Below, piece by piece: positions 1-7,271 of a stretch of DNA of 8,771 nt. How positions within the stretch are numbered: position 1 is the stretch's first letter; each line of letters begins with the position of its first letter. The stretch spans positions 1-8,771 of the forward strand of contig CAZSSM010000154.1 of the NCBI GenBank assembly GCA_964609385.1, given 5' to 3'. This DNA is from CAZSSM01 sp964609385 (lineage in GTDB: Bacteria; Planctomycetota; Planctomycetia; Isosphaerales; Isosphaeraceae). The notes beneath the pieces were generated by a model. It had not been told where the DNA came from and ran no database searches. It was given only the letters and a program-made list of their open reading frames with translations. The translations under genes were made by a program, and so were the position numbers.

Positions 1-42
1 CCCGGGGTCTGCTCCGCTTCGCGTCTCAGTCCCCAGCCACCC
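1..42 (-). repeat. Hairpin repeat, copy A
   Basis: Identical over 42 bp to positions 164-205; the two copies diverge exactly after base 42. Copy A touches the window edge and may extend further left. On the minus strand it reads GGGG-A-CTG-AGA-CGC, loop GAA, then GCG-GAG-CAG-A-CCCC. This is a mirror-symmetric hairpin with an A·A mismatch and a block of tandem purine mismatches. The element is non-coding. The bases just before it on the minus strand (about 43-55) can pair TGGC with GCCA, an extra arm also present in stronger form at copy C. Confidence 0.85.
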
Positions 43-163
43 GGTCGGTTGGCCAAGGGGGAATAAGACAAACAGATGTCATGTTCGATTCATTGTATCG
101 TATCCGCTTGTTTTGAGTTGGCCGAGCGTTGTGGAGGAGTGTTGGCCGATTCGAGACCTCATG

Positions 164-205
164 CCCGGGGTCTGCTCCGCTTCGCGTCTCAGTCCCCAGC
201 CACCC
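164..205 (-). repeat. Hairpin repeat, copy B, just 3' of the acetyltransferase
   Basis: Perfect 42-bp direct repeat of positions 1-42, offset by 163 bp. In minus-strand orientation it begins 12 bp after the acetyltransferase stop codon at 218-220. It has the same stem-loop as copy A: stem GGGG/CCCC, then CTG/CAG, then CGC/GCG around a GAA loop. No T-tract follows, so a classical intrinsic terminator is not supported, although the position suits a transcript 3' end or an RNA-stabilising structure. Confidence 0.85.
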
Positions 206-217
206 AACGTCAGATCG

Positions 218-775
218 CTACTCGGTGATCTGCCGGATAACCCGGCAGGGATTGCCTGCGGCGAGAACACCGTTGGGGATGTCTCGTGTGACCACACTTC
301 CGGCCCCGATGACCGACTTCGATCCGATCCGGACTCCCGGACACAGAATAGCTCCCCCGCCCACCCACACGTCAGAGCCGATCGCGATCGGCTTGGCGAA
401 CTCCTGCTGCCGGCGCAGCTCCGCATTCATCGGGTGGGTGGCGGTGTAGATTTGGACGGCCGGGCCGAACAGCGTGTAGTCACCGATACGGACCTCGCAG
501 ACGTCGAGCACCACGCAGTTGAAGTTGAAGAAGACCCGCTCGCCCAGCAGGATATTTGAGCCGTAATCGCAGAAAAACGGCGGCTGCATCCACACACTTT
601 CGCCGCCGGCACCGAACAGCGCCTTCAGGATACGTCGGCGCTCGTCCTGTTGGCCCTCGCGGGTCGCATTGAGATCCTGGCAGAGGTCCCGAGCCCGGTT
701 CCGGCTCGCGACCAGTTCCGGATCCATCGGTTCGTACAACGCGCCGGCGAGCATCTTGTCGCGTTCGCTTGTCAT
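218..775 (-). CDS. maa: Sugar O-acetyltransferase (maltose/galactoside acetyltransferase type)
   Basis: This 185-residue protein matches the Maa/LacA/NodL family, which transfers acetyl from acetyl-CoA to a sugar hydroxyl in the cytoplasm, usually as a homotrimer. Residues 3-36 form the N-terminal Mac segment (KMLAGALYEP, then DPELVASR). Residues 60-180 form a left-handed beta-helix of hexapeptide repeats (VRIGDY, IAIGSDVWVGGGA, VRIGSKSVIGAG). The catalytic His is H114 in TATHP, and the NPCRVIR ending is typical. CDYGSN and NFNCVVLDV are closer to Maa than to LacA. Length is normal and nothing is broken. I chose the ATG at 773-775 because GGGAGG lies a few bases upstream; an in-frame ATG at 826 has no such site and would add 17 atypical residues. 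The gene stands alone with no operon partner, and the true substrate cannot be read from sequence. Confidence 0.93.
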   Translation of the reverse strand: MTSERDKMLAGALYEPMDPELVASRNRARDLCQDLNATREGQQDERRRILKALFGAGGESVWMQPPFFCDYGSNILLGERVFFNFNCVVLDVCEVRIGDYTLFGPAVQIYTATHPMNAELRRQQEFAKPIAIGSDVWVGGGAILCPGVRIGSKSVIGAGSVVTRDIPNGVLAAGNPCRVIRQITE

Positions 776-801
776 GGGGCCTCCCTGGAAGACGTTCTTC
801 C

Positions 802-817
802 CGATCAGAGCTGATCG
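802..817. promoter_or_regulatory. Inverted repeat in the acetyltransferase leader
   Basis: CGATCAG-AG-CTGATCG is a perfect 7-bp inverted repeat with a 2-bp spacer, about 27 bp upstream of the chosen acetyltransferase start. Its size and position suit an operator for a dimeric repressor. No regulator gene lies nearby and I could not identify a convincing -10/-35 pair, so this is only a candidate site. Confidence 0.3.
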
Positions 818-1161
818 AGCCGTCATGTTCCCGCGATTTTACGTGATCGGCTGGCTCTGCGGTGCAACCTTGTTGCCGGGCCAAATCGAGGATCCATGAC
901 TCAAAAGCTTGTCCTTTCTCAGAAGTCCCGAGTCGACAAAGAAAACTCATAAATCATTGATGTCATTTTTCTAGTCACAGGAGAATTCTAGTTTTCTGAT
1001 TAGTGTTTTGCTCACGGGTCGTCCGTGATCTTGCTGCGTTTAGCGAGGTCAAGCTCGAGAACGCTCTGCCTATCGCGATCACCCGCTTTCCGGTTGCGAG
1101 CATGATATGAAAATCCTCGTGCATCATTAATTTATGATAATAAATAGTAAATATTCTCTAA

Positions 1162-1407
1162 TTATGTCAATTGGTATCCTCTGGAATCGTCGCGTTTGCT
1201 GTCCAAATCAGAATCAGTTTTCACGATGACTTCAGGCGGAATTTCAGAGCGACAAAGAAACGACTGGAGCGAACGCTTGTAGTGGAATGCTCCAAGAACT
1301 GCTTCTTCGAGCAAATCTAAGGTTTGAAGGAATTTCAATTGAATATTTATAGATATAAACCTAAAACCCCCAAGAACCAGTCGGTCAATCTGGCATGGCT
1401 GCCCTTC
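1162..1407 (-). other. Unassigned low-GC open reading frame, possible gene remnant
   Basis: On the minus strand the stretch 1407 to 1165 is open for 81 codons, between an in-frame TGA at 1408-1410 and a TAA at 1162-1164. It has no ATG or GTG start in frame. The translation has a protein-like middle: a leucine-rich acidic helix (LQTLDLLEEAVLGAF), then basic HYKRSLQSFL, then a polar tail with KTDSDLDSKRDD. Base composition is far lower in GC than in the neighbouring genes. An ATG two codons past the upstream stop but in another frame (about 1392-1398) could mean a frameshifted beginning. I do not recognise a family. An 81-codon gap in stops could also arise by chance in DNA of this composition. 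Confidence 0.25.
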
Positions 1408-1674
1408 TCATCCCATTAGTCAGAATCGGCTAAAGGTCCCCAATTCAATATTTTCGGACTCACGACGCAATTGTTGCGGATTGTGACGATTAGGTCCTGA
1501 GGTCGCATCGATTCAGAGTGAAATTAACGGGACAGTAGGGTGTTGAACGAGTGGGGGATCGCATGTCGGATCCCAATCTTAGTTGGCACCAAAGGCGAGC
1601 GTATCGTCGTTGTGGCGGGGAGCCGGGCAAGTTCGTCTTGTCGCTCTTGGGGAGCCTGCCAAGACTGAACACGG

Positions 1675-1706
1675 GCATCGTGGACGCGAGCGAAGCGAGC
1701 ATCGTG
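1675..1706. repeat. Short direct repeat in the kinase leader
   Basis: The octamer GCATCGTG occurs at 1675-1682 and again at 1699-1706. The copies flank a run built from GCGAGCGAAGCGAGC, itself a short internal repeat. It ends about 45 bp before the kinase start and could be a regulator-binding or slippage-prone sequence. The vocabulary (GCGAAGCG, AGCGAGC) resembles the inner part of the dispersed hairpin repeats at 164-205 and 8300-8341, but the arms are missing. Confidence 0.35.
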
Positions 1707-1751
1707 CACACGGTGGTGTGATCCGGATCGGCTCGTCGAGGCATTCTAGAC

Positions 1752-4700
1752 GTGACGGATTCGCTGGCGAACGAACTCCGAGATCCGGTCGACTCCCTGG
1801 CCGAGCGGTTCCTCCAAGACCATCAGGCCGGTCGGGCACCGGACCCGGAAGAGTTCCTGGCACGGCATCCCGAGCACGCCGACGAGCTGCGCGCGGTCCT
1901 CTCGGCGATCCTCCTGATTGAGGAGGCCAAGGATGACGAGTTAGCCGACGCGCCGGTCGAGCCGGCCCACCTGGGATCGGGCACGACGTCGTGTCCCTCG
2001 CAGTTGGGCGACTACCGGATCCTCCGCGAGATCGGTCGCGGCGGGATGGGCGTCGTCTACGAGGCGGAGCAGGGGGCTTTGGGTCGTCGGGTCGCCGTCA
2101 AGGTCCTGACGGTCCGTCCTCAGCGTTCGGGCGACCAGGTCCGTCGGTTCTACCGTGAGGCCCGCGCGGCGGCTCGACTGCACCACACCAACATCGTCCC
2201 GCTCTTCGAGATCGGCGAGCAGGACGGCCATCACTACTACGTGATGCAGTACATCCAAGGCGCGGCGCTGGACCAGGTCCTGGCCCGCGTCTTGGCGATC
2301 CGCCAGAACCGCCTGGCCGACCCGACCGAGGTCGATTCCCGCAAGCACACGCCACCGACCCGTTATCGACCCTCCATCGCCCCTGAGACCGACGCCCGGC
2401 CGTTGGAAGACGATCCCAAGACCCGCGAGACGGCCATCCTTGATCCCTGGGCACAGACCCGCCCCCATCCCGACGCGGAGCCGTCCGAGCCGTTGGCGGA
2501 CCCGGAGGAGGCCGAGCACAGCACGGATTCGGAACGGAACGGTGAGCTGGCCACCTCGACCTTGGCGGTGGTCTCGGGCGCGCCGCGATCCTACGCACGT
2601 CGGGTCGCCGCGATCGGTCGTCAGGTGGCCGAGGCCCTGGCCTACGCGGTCCACCATGGCGTCCTGCACCGCGACATCAAGCCGGGCAACATCCTACTGG
2701 ATCACGACGGGGTGGCCTGGTTGACCGATTTCGGCCTGGCCAAAGCCCACGACGACGACGACCTGACCCGCTCGGGTGACCTGGTCGGCACGCTCCGCTA
2801 CATGGCCCCGGAACGGTTCGGCGGCCGATCCGATGCGCGCTCGGACGTCTACGGTTTGGGGCTGACCCTCTACGAACTCCTGGTGACCCGCCCGGCCTTT
2901 CCCGAGACCGATCAAAACCAACTGATCTACCGGCTGACCCACGGCGAACCGCCGATCGCGCCGCACCGGATCGACCGGTCGATCCCGGTCGACCTGAGCC
3001 GGATCGTCATGAAAGCGATCGAGCGCGATCCAGCCGACCGCTATGCCGATGCGTCCGCCTTGGCGTCGGACCTGACCCGGTTTCTGGAGGACCGGCCGAT
3101 CGCGGTGCGGCCGATCTCCCCGCCCGAGCGTCTGCTCCGCTGGGGCCGTCGGAGCCCGTTGACGGCCTCGTTGACGAGCCTCCTGTTGCTGACCTTGGTG
3201 ACGATCGCCGTGGGCGGTCCGGTGGCCGCCTGGAAGATCGATCGCCAGCGTCGACGTGCCGAAGAGCAGCGTGCCGAGGCCGTCTCGGCGCGTCGGGAGG
3301 GCGACCGCCGCCTGATCCGGACCGTGCTCAGCGAAGCCGTCGCGACCCGGAGCCAGGCCGACTCCAGCGCGACCAGCCGGTTGGTCGGTCGACGCGACAC
3401 GACCTTGGCCGGGATCGCCGAGGTCGCCCCCTTGGACGTCGCCAAGCCCCGACGCGCCGAACTCCGCAACGCCGCCATCGGCCTGCTCGCTCTGAGCGAT
3501 CTGGTCGAGCGTCCGCTCTGGATGCGGCCCGATCCCGAGGCCCCCTTCGATGTCAATGTCGAGGTCGGGCTCCTGGCAATCGCCCAGCCCGATGGCGCGG
3601 TTCGGCTCAGAAGTCTCGAAGACCGCGAGGCGATCTGGACCGTGCCCCGACCGACGACCGAGGGCCCTTCGACGATCGACGCGCTTTGGCTCGGTCCGCG
3701 CGGGCGCTGGCTGGTCGTCCGTCGCATTGACGAATCGCCCGACGCGCCCGAGGGTCCATCGACGCTCTACGACCTCTCCGGCTTCGCACAGAACCTCCGA
3801 TTCGAGCCCGAGCCCAGACCGCTCGGGCCGATCGTGCCGGGGGCCTTGGCTTTTCGAGCCGACGGGCGTCGGCTGGCCTTGGGACGTCCCGACGGGCATT
3901 TGACCGTGCTCGATCCGGAGCGACCCGACGACCGTCGTGAGCTGGTCGGCGGGCCGATTCCTACGGCCTTGGCCTTCGACCCCTCGGGGCGACGACTGGC
4001 CGTGGCCAGCGCCGATCCGAACGTCGCCGTCCAGGTCCGGACCTTGGAGGACGAGGCCGGCGAGATCCTCTTGGGGGTCGTCGAATCGGCCACCTTTCCG
4101 GCCGGGGCCTCGGCTTTGACCTGGCATCCGCGTGATGACCGCTTGGCGGTCGGGTGCCTCGATCGGCTGATCTACTGGCTGGAGGTCGACCCGATCCGTC
4201 GGCCGATCCCGGCCTGCTACGGCCATCGAGGCGCCGTGACGGCCGTCGCCTTCGACCCGACGGGCCGTTCCTTGGTCAGCGGCTCAACGGACGGGACGGT
4301 CCGGATCTGGAGCACCGCCGATGGCCTGGAGCAGACTTGGTTAAAGGCCAACGCCTTCGCCCTCCAATTCGATCGCGCGGGCCGTCGGCTCGGACTCACC
4401 GCCTCTGGTCGGCTTCTCCGACTCTGGGAGCTTGACCCCAGCGCCGTGCTGAGTCGGCTCGGTGGGCCGGGTCAGGTCGAGACGGCGATCCACGACGCCC
4501 TGGTCATCGACGATGGGCATTGGCTGATCACTGCCGGCGACGATGGGCTCCAGTGGATCTCCCTGGACGACGGCCAGGTCCACGCGACCGTGCCGGTCGA
4601 TCGCGCCCGCGGATTGGCCTACGATCCGGACGGGCCGGCCTTGCTGGTGGCCGCCGCCTACGGCCTGGAGCGTTGGCCAATCCGAAGGATGCCGGACGTC

Positions 4701-6212
4701 GACGGTCCCGATGGGCGTCCTGCACGCTTGATCCTGGGACCGCCCCGCAACCTGCCATCGCTCTCGGGTTGGCCGCTCGATCGGATCGTCCTCCAAGCGC
4801 GGTCCCGGAGCCTGTCGGCTCTCACAACGACCTCGACGTTGATCCTGGGAGCGCTCGGCGATCGGGACGTCGAGGTCAACGGGACCTGGACCGACTTGGG
4901 AGCATCGGTCGACCAGATCGCCTTGAGCCCCAACGGCCGTTGGATCGTCGATGGCTCGCAGGAGCACGGTGCCCGGCTCCGTGATGCTCGACAGCCCCGG
5001 AGCGTTTGGCCCTTGACCGAGACCGGCCAGCCGGTCCGCGTCGCCTTCGGGCCGACCGGCACGCGGCTCCTGATCGGCTCGCCGCGCGTCGAGATGCTCC
5101 AGGAGCGAGTCGGCTCGGGGTTCCAGCCCCGTTGGTATCAGTCCCGCGCGGTCCCGGCCCAGTCGCGTGGGGTCTCGGCGTTCCACCCGTCGGGGCGCTT
5201 GGCGGTCCGCGCCGTCGAGCGTGAGGACATCGAACTGATCGATCTCGAAGGCGGCGAAGTGCTCGCCCAGTTCCACGCGCCCGATGCCCCCTCGACGGTC
5301 GCCCTGGCCTTTGATGCCAGCGGCTCACGCTTGGTCGTCGTTTCGGACAACCATCGCGGACAACTCTGGGACCTCCGCGCCCTGGCCGAGCGCTTGGAGA
5401 CGATGGGGCTCGGCTGGGACCAAAGGCTCTTCGAGCCGGTTTCGCGTTTCGATCCCCGCGTGGGGCAGAGCCGTCGGGATCCGATCGTCATCGAGGTCCG
5501 CGAGCCGGCCTGGCGTCTGGCGATGCGACGCGGTGTGGCCGCCGAGGACCCCGAGCGCTCCCGAGCCGCCTTCGACGAGGCGGCCCGTGCCTTCGACGTT
5601 GCTCTGGGCGCTGAGCCTCGACACCACTTGGTCCGCGCTCGACGCGCTGTGCTCCGGTTGGCCGCTGGCGATCACGATGGCTACCGTGACGACTGCCAGG
5701 CTTTGGCCGCGTCGACCGACCTCGAGGCGGACGGTCGACAAACGCTCGACGACGAACGACGGAACCTCGTGGCCTGGGGCGCCGCCTTAGGACCCGACGG
5801 TGGGCTCGACCCCGACGTCTTGACCGGTCTGGCCCAAAGCGTCCTCCGCGCGATGCCGGCCAATCACGAGCGGATGAACACCTATGGCGCGACCCTCGTC
5901 CGCGCCGGCCGGCTCGAGGAGGCCCAGGCGGTCTTGGAAGAGGCGATCGTCCTGCACGGTGAAGGGGGGACCCCTTACGACTGGGTCTTTCTGGCCCTGG
6001 CCGAACGCTTGGCCGGTCGCCACGATGACGACGTCCAAGCCCTGCTCATCGATGTCCGCGACTGGCTCGATCGCGCGTTGGTCGGTCGGCTGGACAACCC
6101 CCGGATTCCCTATCCGCTCAGTTGGCACCACGCCGTCCAGATCCGGACCCTGCTCAATGAAGCCGCCGACCCGATCGAGGTCCGGGATGTGACCCGATCC
6201 GAGGGCGACTGA
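1752..6212 (+). CDS. Transmembrane Ser/Thr protein kinase with WD40 propeller and TPR-like tail
   Basis: This 1486-residue Hanks-type kinase carries a large sensor half. Residues 1-80 are an acidic N-terminal helix region. The kinase domain spans about 87-450: glycine loop GRGGMG 95-100, VAVK lysine 117, alpha-C Glu 136, HRDIKPGN with D308 and N313, DFG 326-328, APE 352-354. All catalytic residues are present, so it should be active. A Pro/acid-rich insert of about 95 residues (roughly 185-280) splits the lobe before HRD. One membrane segment lies at about 470-490, followed by a short basic coiled region (497-525). About 590-1210 is a degenerate WD40 beta-propeller; the clearest blade is GHRGAVTAVAF to VRIW (824-853). 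TPR-like helices occupy 1268-1430. By analogy with other bacterial receptor kinases the propeller is probably extracytoplasmic (inference). The start is GTG 1752, with CGAGG about 10 bp upstream; the first internal Met is M99 in the glycine loop. An ECF sigma gene follows after 364 bp. Confidence 0.95.
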   Translation: MTDSLANELRDPVDSLAERFLQDHQAGRAPDPEEFLARHPEHADELRAVLSAILLIEEAKDDELADAPVEPAHLGSGTTSCPSQLGDYRILREIGRGGMGVVYEAEQGALGRRVAVKVLTVRPQRSGDQVRRFYREARAAARLHHTNIVPLFEIGEQDGHHYYVMQYIQGAALDQVLARVLAIRQNRLADPTEVDSRKHTPPTRYRPSIAPETDARPLEDDPKTRETAILDPWAQTRPHPDAEPSEPLADPEEAEHSTDSERNGELATSTLAVVSGAPRSYARRVAAIGRQVAEALAYAVHHGVLHRDIKPGNILLDHDGVAWLTDFGLAKAHDDDDLTRSGDLVGTLRYMAPERFGGRSDARSDVYGLGLTLYELLVTRPAFPETDQNQLIYRLTHGEPPIAPHRIDRSIPVDLSRIVMKAIERDPADRYADASALASDLTRFLEDRPIAVRPISPPERLLRWGRRSPLTASLTSLLLLTLVTIAVGGPVAAWKIDRQRRRAEEQRAEAVSARREGDRRLIRTVLSEAVATRSQADSSATSRLVGRRDTTLAGIAEVAPLDVAKPRRAELRNAAIGLLALSDLVERPLWMRPDPEAPFDVNVEVGLLAIAQPDGAVRLRSLEDREAIWTVPRPTTEGPSTIDALWLGPRGRWLVVRRIDESPDAPEGPSTLYDLSGFAQNLRFEPEPRPLGPIVPGALAFRADGRRLALGRPDGHLTVLDPERPDDRRELVGGPIPTALAFDPSGRRLAVASADPNVAVQVRTLEDEAGEILLGVVESATFPAGASALTWHPRDDRLAVGCLDRLIYWLEVDPIRRPIPACYGHRGAVTAVAFDPTGRSLVSGSTDGTVRIWSTADGLEQTWLKANAFALQFDRAGRRLGLTASGRLLRLWELDPSAVLSRLGGPGQVETAIHDALVIDDGHWLITAGDDGLQWISLDDGQVHATVPVDRARGLAYDPDGPALLVAAAYGLERWPIRRMPDVDGPDGRPARLILGPPRNLPSLSGWPLDRIVLQARSRSLSALTTTSTLILGALGDRDVEVNGTWTDLGASVDQIALSPNGRWIVDGSQEHGARLRDARQPRSVWPLTETGQPVRVAFGPTGTRLLIGSPRVEMLQERVGSGFQPRWYQSRAVPAQSRGVSAFHPSGRLAVRAVEREDIELIDLEGGEVLAQFHAPDAPSTVALAFDASGSRLVVVSDNHRGQLWDLRALAERLETMGLGWDQRLFEPVSRFDPRVGQSRRDPIVIEVREPAWRLAMRRGVAAEDPERSRAAFDEAARAFDVALGAEPRHHLVRARRAVLRLAAGDHDGYRDDCQALAASTDLEADGRQTLDDERRNLVAWGAALGPDGGLDPDVLTGLAQSVLRAMPANHERMNTYGATLVRAGRLEEAQAVLEEAIVLHGEGGTPYDWVFLALAERLAGRHDDDVQALLIDVRDWLDRALVGRLDNPRIPYPLSWHHAVQIRTLLNEAADPIEVRDVTRSEGD

Positions 6213-6259
6213 GCCCGGAACGCGGTCGAGACGAAAAAAAACCAGGCCGACTCGGTCCA

Positions 6260-6273
6260 TCGATGTCCATCGA
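6260..6273. promoter_or_regulatory. Inverted repeat downstream of the kinase
   Basis: TCGATG-TC-CATCGA is a perfect 6-bp inverted repeat with a 2-bp spacer, flanked by CGGT at 6253-6256 and ACCG at 6275-6278. The 2-base spacer is too short for a good RNA hairpin, and no T-tract follows, so a DNA-binding site is more likely than a terminator. Confidence 0.25.
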
Positions 6274-6506
6274 ACCGCCATCCGCGCAGGTCTTGTCGTG
6301 GGACCGGCCCACCTTCGAGCGCGTGGGCCTCCCTCCAGGTCGAGCCGTACCGACTCTCATGAGACGCATGGGCATCGCCATGTTTCGCCGATCGTCGCTT
6401 CGACCGAGCCTGTCGGGGCCCATCAACGACCCGTCCTGGTTCGCTTGCTTCCTCGATCGTGCCGTTGTCACGTCGGGCGTGGGCGGGTTGAACGGGTCGT
6501 ACGATT

Positions 6507-6549
6507 GGGGGCACCGGGCGTCCACAATGGGTGGGGTGGGCGTCCGGGG
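6507..6549 (+). promoter_or_regulatory. Potential G-quadruplex and tandem GGGCGTCC octamers before the sigma gene
   Basis: The coding strand carries G5 (6507-6511), G3 (6516-6518), G3 (6529-6531), G4 (6533-6536), G3 (6538-6540) and G4 (6546-6549). The last four have loops of 1, 1 and 5 bases, meeting the usual G3+N1-7 quadruplex pattern. The octamer GGGCGTCC occurs at 6516-6523 and 6538-6545, exactly 22 bp apart, about two helical turns. Both lie within about 60 bp of the sigma start and could affect its transcription or translation. Confidence 0.4.
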
Positions 6550-6576
6550 CCCCGTTGGTCGAGGTCTGGTGTTGCG

Positions 6577-7203
6577 ATGAGTCAGGATCCCGAAATCGAC
6601 GCGTTGATCGATCGAGCCGCCGAGGGCGACGAGGCGGCCTTGGCCGAGCTGTTCGTCCGGTTCCGCGAGCGGCTCCGGCGGATCGTGCAGCTCCGGCTCG
6701 ATCAACGGCTCCAGGGGCGCGTCGATACCTCCGACGTGCTCCAAGAGACCTATATGGACCTCTCCGAAAGGTTGCCGCGGTTCGCGCGCGACCGTTCGAT
6801 CCCGTTCTTCCTCTGGCTCCGGTTGGTCCTGGGCGAGCGGCTGGCACGGGTGCATCGGCATCACTTGGGCACGTCGATGCGCGACGCCGGCCGCGAGGTC
6901 TCGATTCACCGGGGCGCCATGCCCCAGGCCAGCAGCGAGTCGCTGGCCGCGCAGTTGCTCGGACGCCTGACCTCGGTCAGCCGCGCCGTCGCTCGCGCGG
7001 AGATCCGGCTCAAACTGCAACAGTGTCTCGACGCCATGGACCCGATCGACCGCGAGGTCATCGTCCTCCGCCACTTCGAAGAGCTTCGCAACGACGAGGT
7101 CGCCCAGTTGGTCGGCCTCTCCGTCTCGGCGGCCAGCAAGCGCTACCTCCGCGCCTTGCTCAAGCTCAAAGGTGCCCTCAGGAACAACGAGTCATCCCTA
7201 TAG
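6577..7203 (+). CDS. ECF-type RNA polymerase sigma factor (planctomycete kinase-associated type)
   Basis: This 208-residue protein directs RNA polymerase to a specific promoter set. Region sigma-2 spans about 6-95, with the core-binding/-10 segment RVDTSDVLQETYMDL (48-62) and aromatic residues around FFLWLRL (77-83). A linker rich in Ser and Ala covers about 96-142. Region sigma-4 spans 143-200, with LDAMDPIDREVIVLRHFEEL followed by the helix-turn-helix NDEVAQLVGLSVSAASKRYLR (about 172-192). There is no C-terminal extension, membrane segment or anti-sigma gene. The start is the ATG at 6577, with GAGG about 12 bp upstream; further upstream codons do not look like sigma sequence. It lies directly after the WD40 kinase on the same strand, so phosphorylation, or partner proteins acted on by the kinase, may control it. 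That link is inference. Confidence 0.93.
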   Translation: MSQDPEIDALIDRAAEGDEAALAELFVRFRERLRRIVQLRLDQRLQGRVDTSDVLQETYMDLSERLPRFARDRSIPFFLWLRLVLGERLARVHRHHLGTSMRDAGREVSIHRGAMPQASSESLAAQLLGRLTSVSRAVARAEIRLKLQQCLDAMDPIDREVIVLRHFEELRNDEVAQLVGLSVSAASKRYLRALLKLKGALRNNESSL

Positions 7204-7271
7204 ACCGGACCGACCTTCGATTTCAATCAACGCGCTGGGCGAGACCCACTCCTTGCGGATCGAGAGTTCGA

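Larger units (their letters stand above)
776..1751. other. Gene-poor intergenic region with an AT-rich core
   Basis: No convincing gene lies in these 976 bp. Roughly 900-1540 is AT-rich (several 60-bp rows have only about 20-24 G+C), against strongly GC-rich genes on both sides. It contains an imperfect palindrome at 1123-1138 and the perfect palindrome TTCAATTGAA at 1334-1343. The minus strand has one 81-codon open stretch, listed separately, and a shorter 39-codon one at 1015-1131. I see no DnaA boxes, transposase motifs, terminal inverted repeats or tRNA. Either foreign DNA that has decayed or a large regulatory spacer would fit. Confidence 0.6.
6213..6576. other. Intergenic leader between kinase and sigma factor
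   Basis: I see no convincing gene in these 364 bp. An A8 run lies at about 6234-6241, just after the kinase stop. The inverted repeat TCGATG-TC-CATCGA is at 6260-6273. From 6507 to 6554 the plus strand is packed with G-tracts and ends in the perfect palindrome CGGGGCCCCG (6545-6554). An upstream in-frame start at 6298 would lengthen the sigma factor by 93 residues of low-complexity sequence that does not resemble sigma factors, so I treat the region as leader. Confidence 0.6.

Noticed and set aside
1..205. CRISPR-like repeats
   Set aside because: Only two copies 163 bp apart with no further units, and the third copy is 8 kb away and inverted; spacing and number do not fit an array.
480..950. 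Minus-strand open frame of 156 codons overlapping the acetyltransferase
   Set aside because: It is an out-of-frame reading of the acetyltransferase, which has intact family motifs; the product is Arg-rich with no domain.
1090..1360. Replication-origin-like AT-rich segment
   Set aside because: I found no DnaA-box sequences and no dnaA, dnaN or partition genes nearby; AT-richness alone is not enough.
1572..1620. Sigma-54-like promoter around TGGCACC
   Set aside because: The -24 half (TGGCAC) is present, but the required GC of the -12 element is missing at the correct spacing.
2694..4226. Open reading frame of 510 codons antisense to the kinase gene
   Set aside because: It lies wholly opposite conserved kinase and propeller coding sequence, has no recognisable domain, and is rich in Arg, Gly, Asp and Gln as expected from reading high-GC codons backwards.
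6228..6262. Minus-direction terminator using the T8 run near 6234-6241
   Set aside because: No stable stem precedes the T-run on that strand, and no minus-strand gene ends there.
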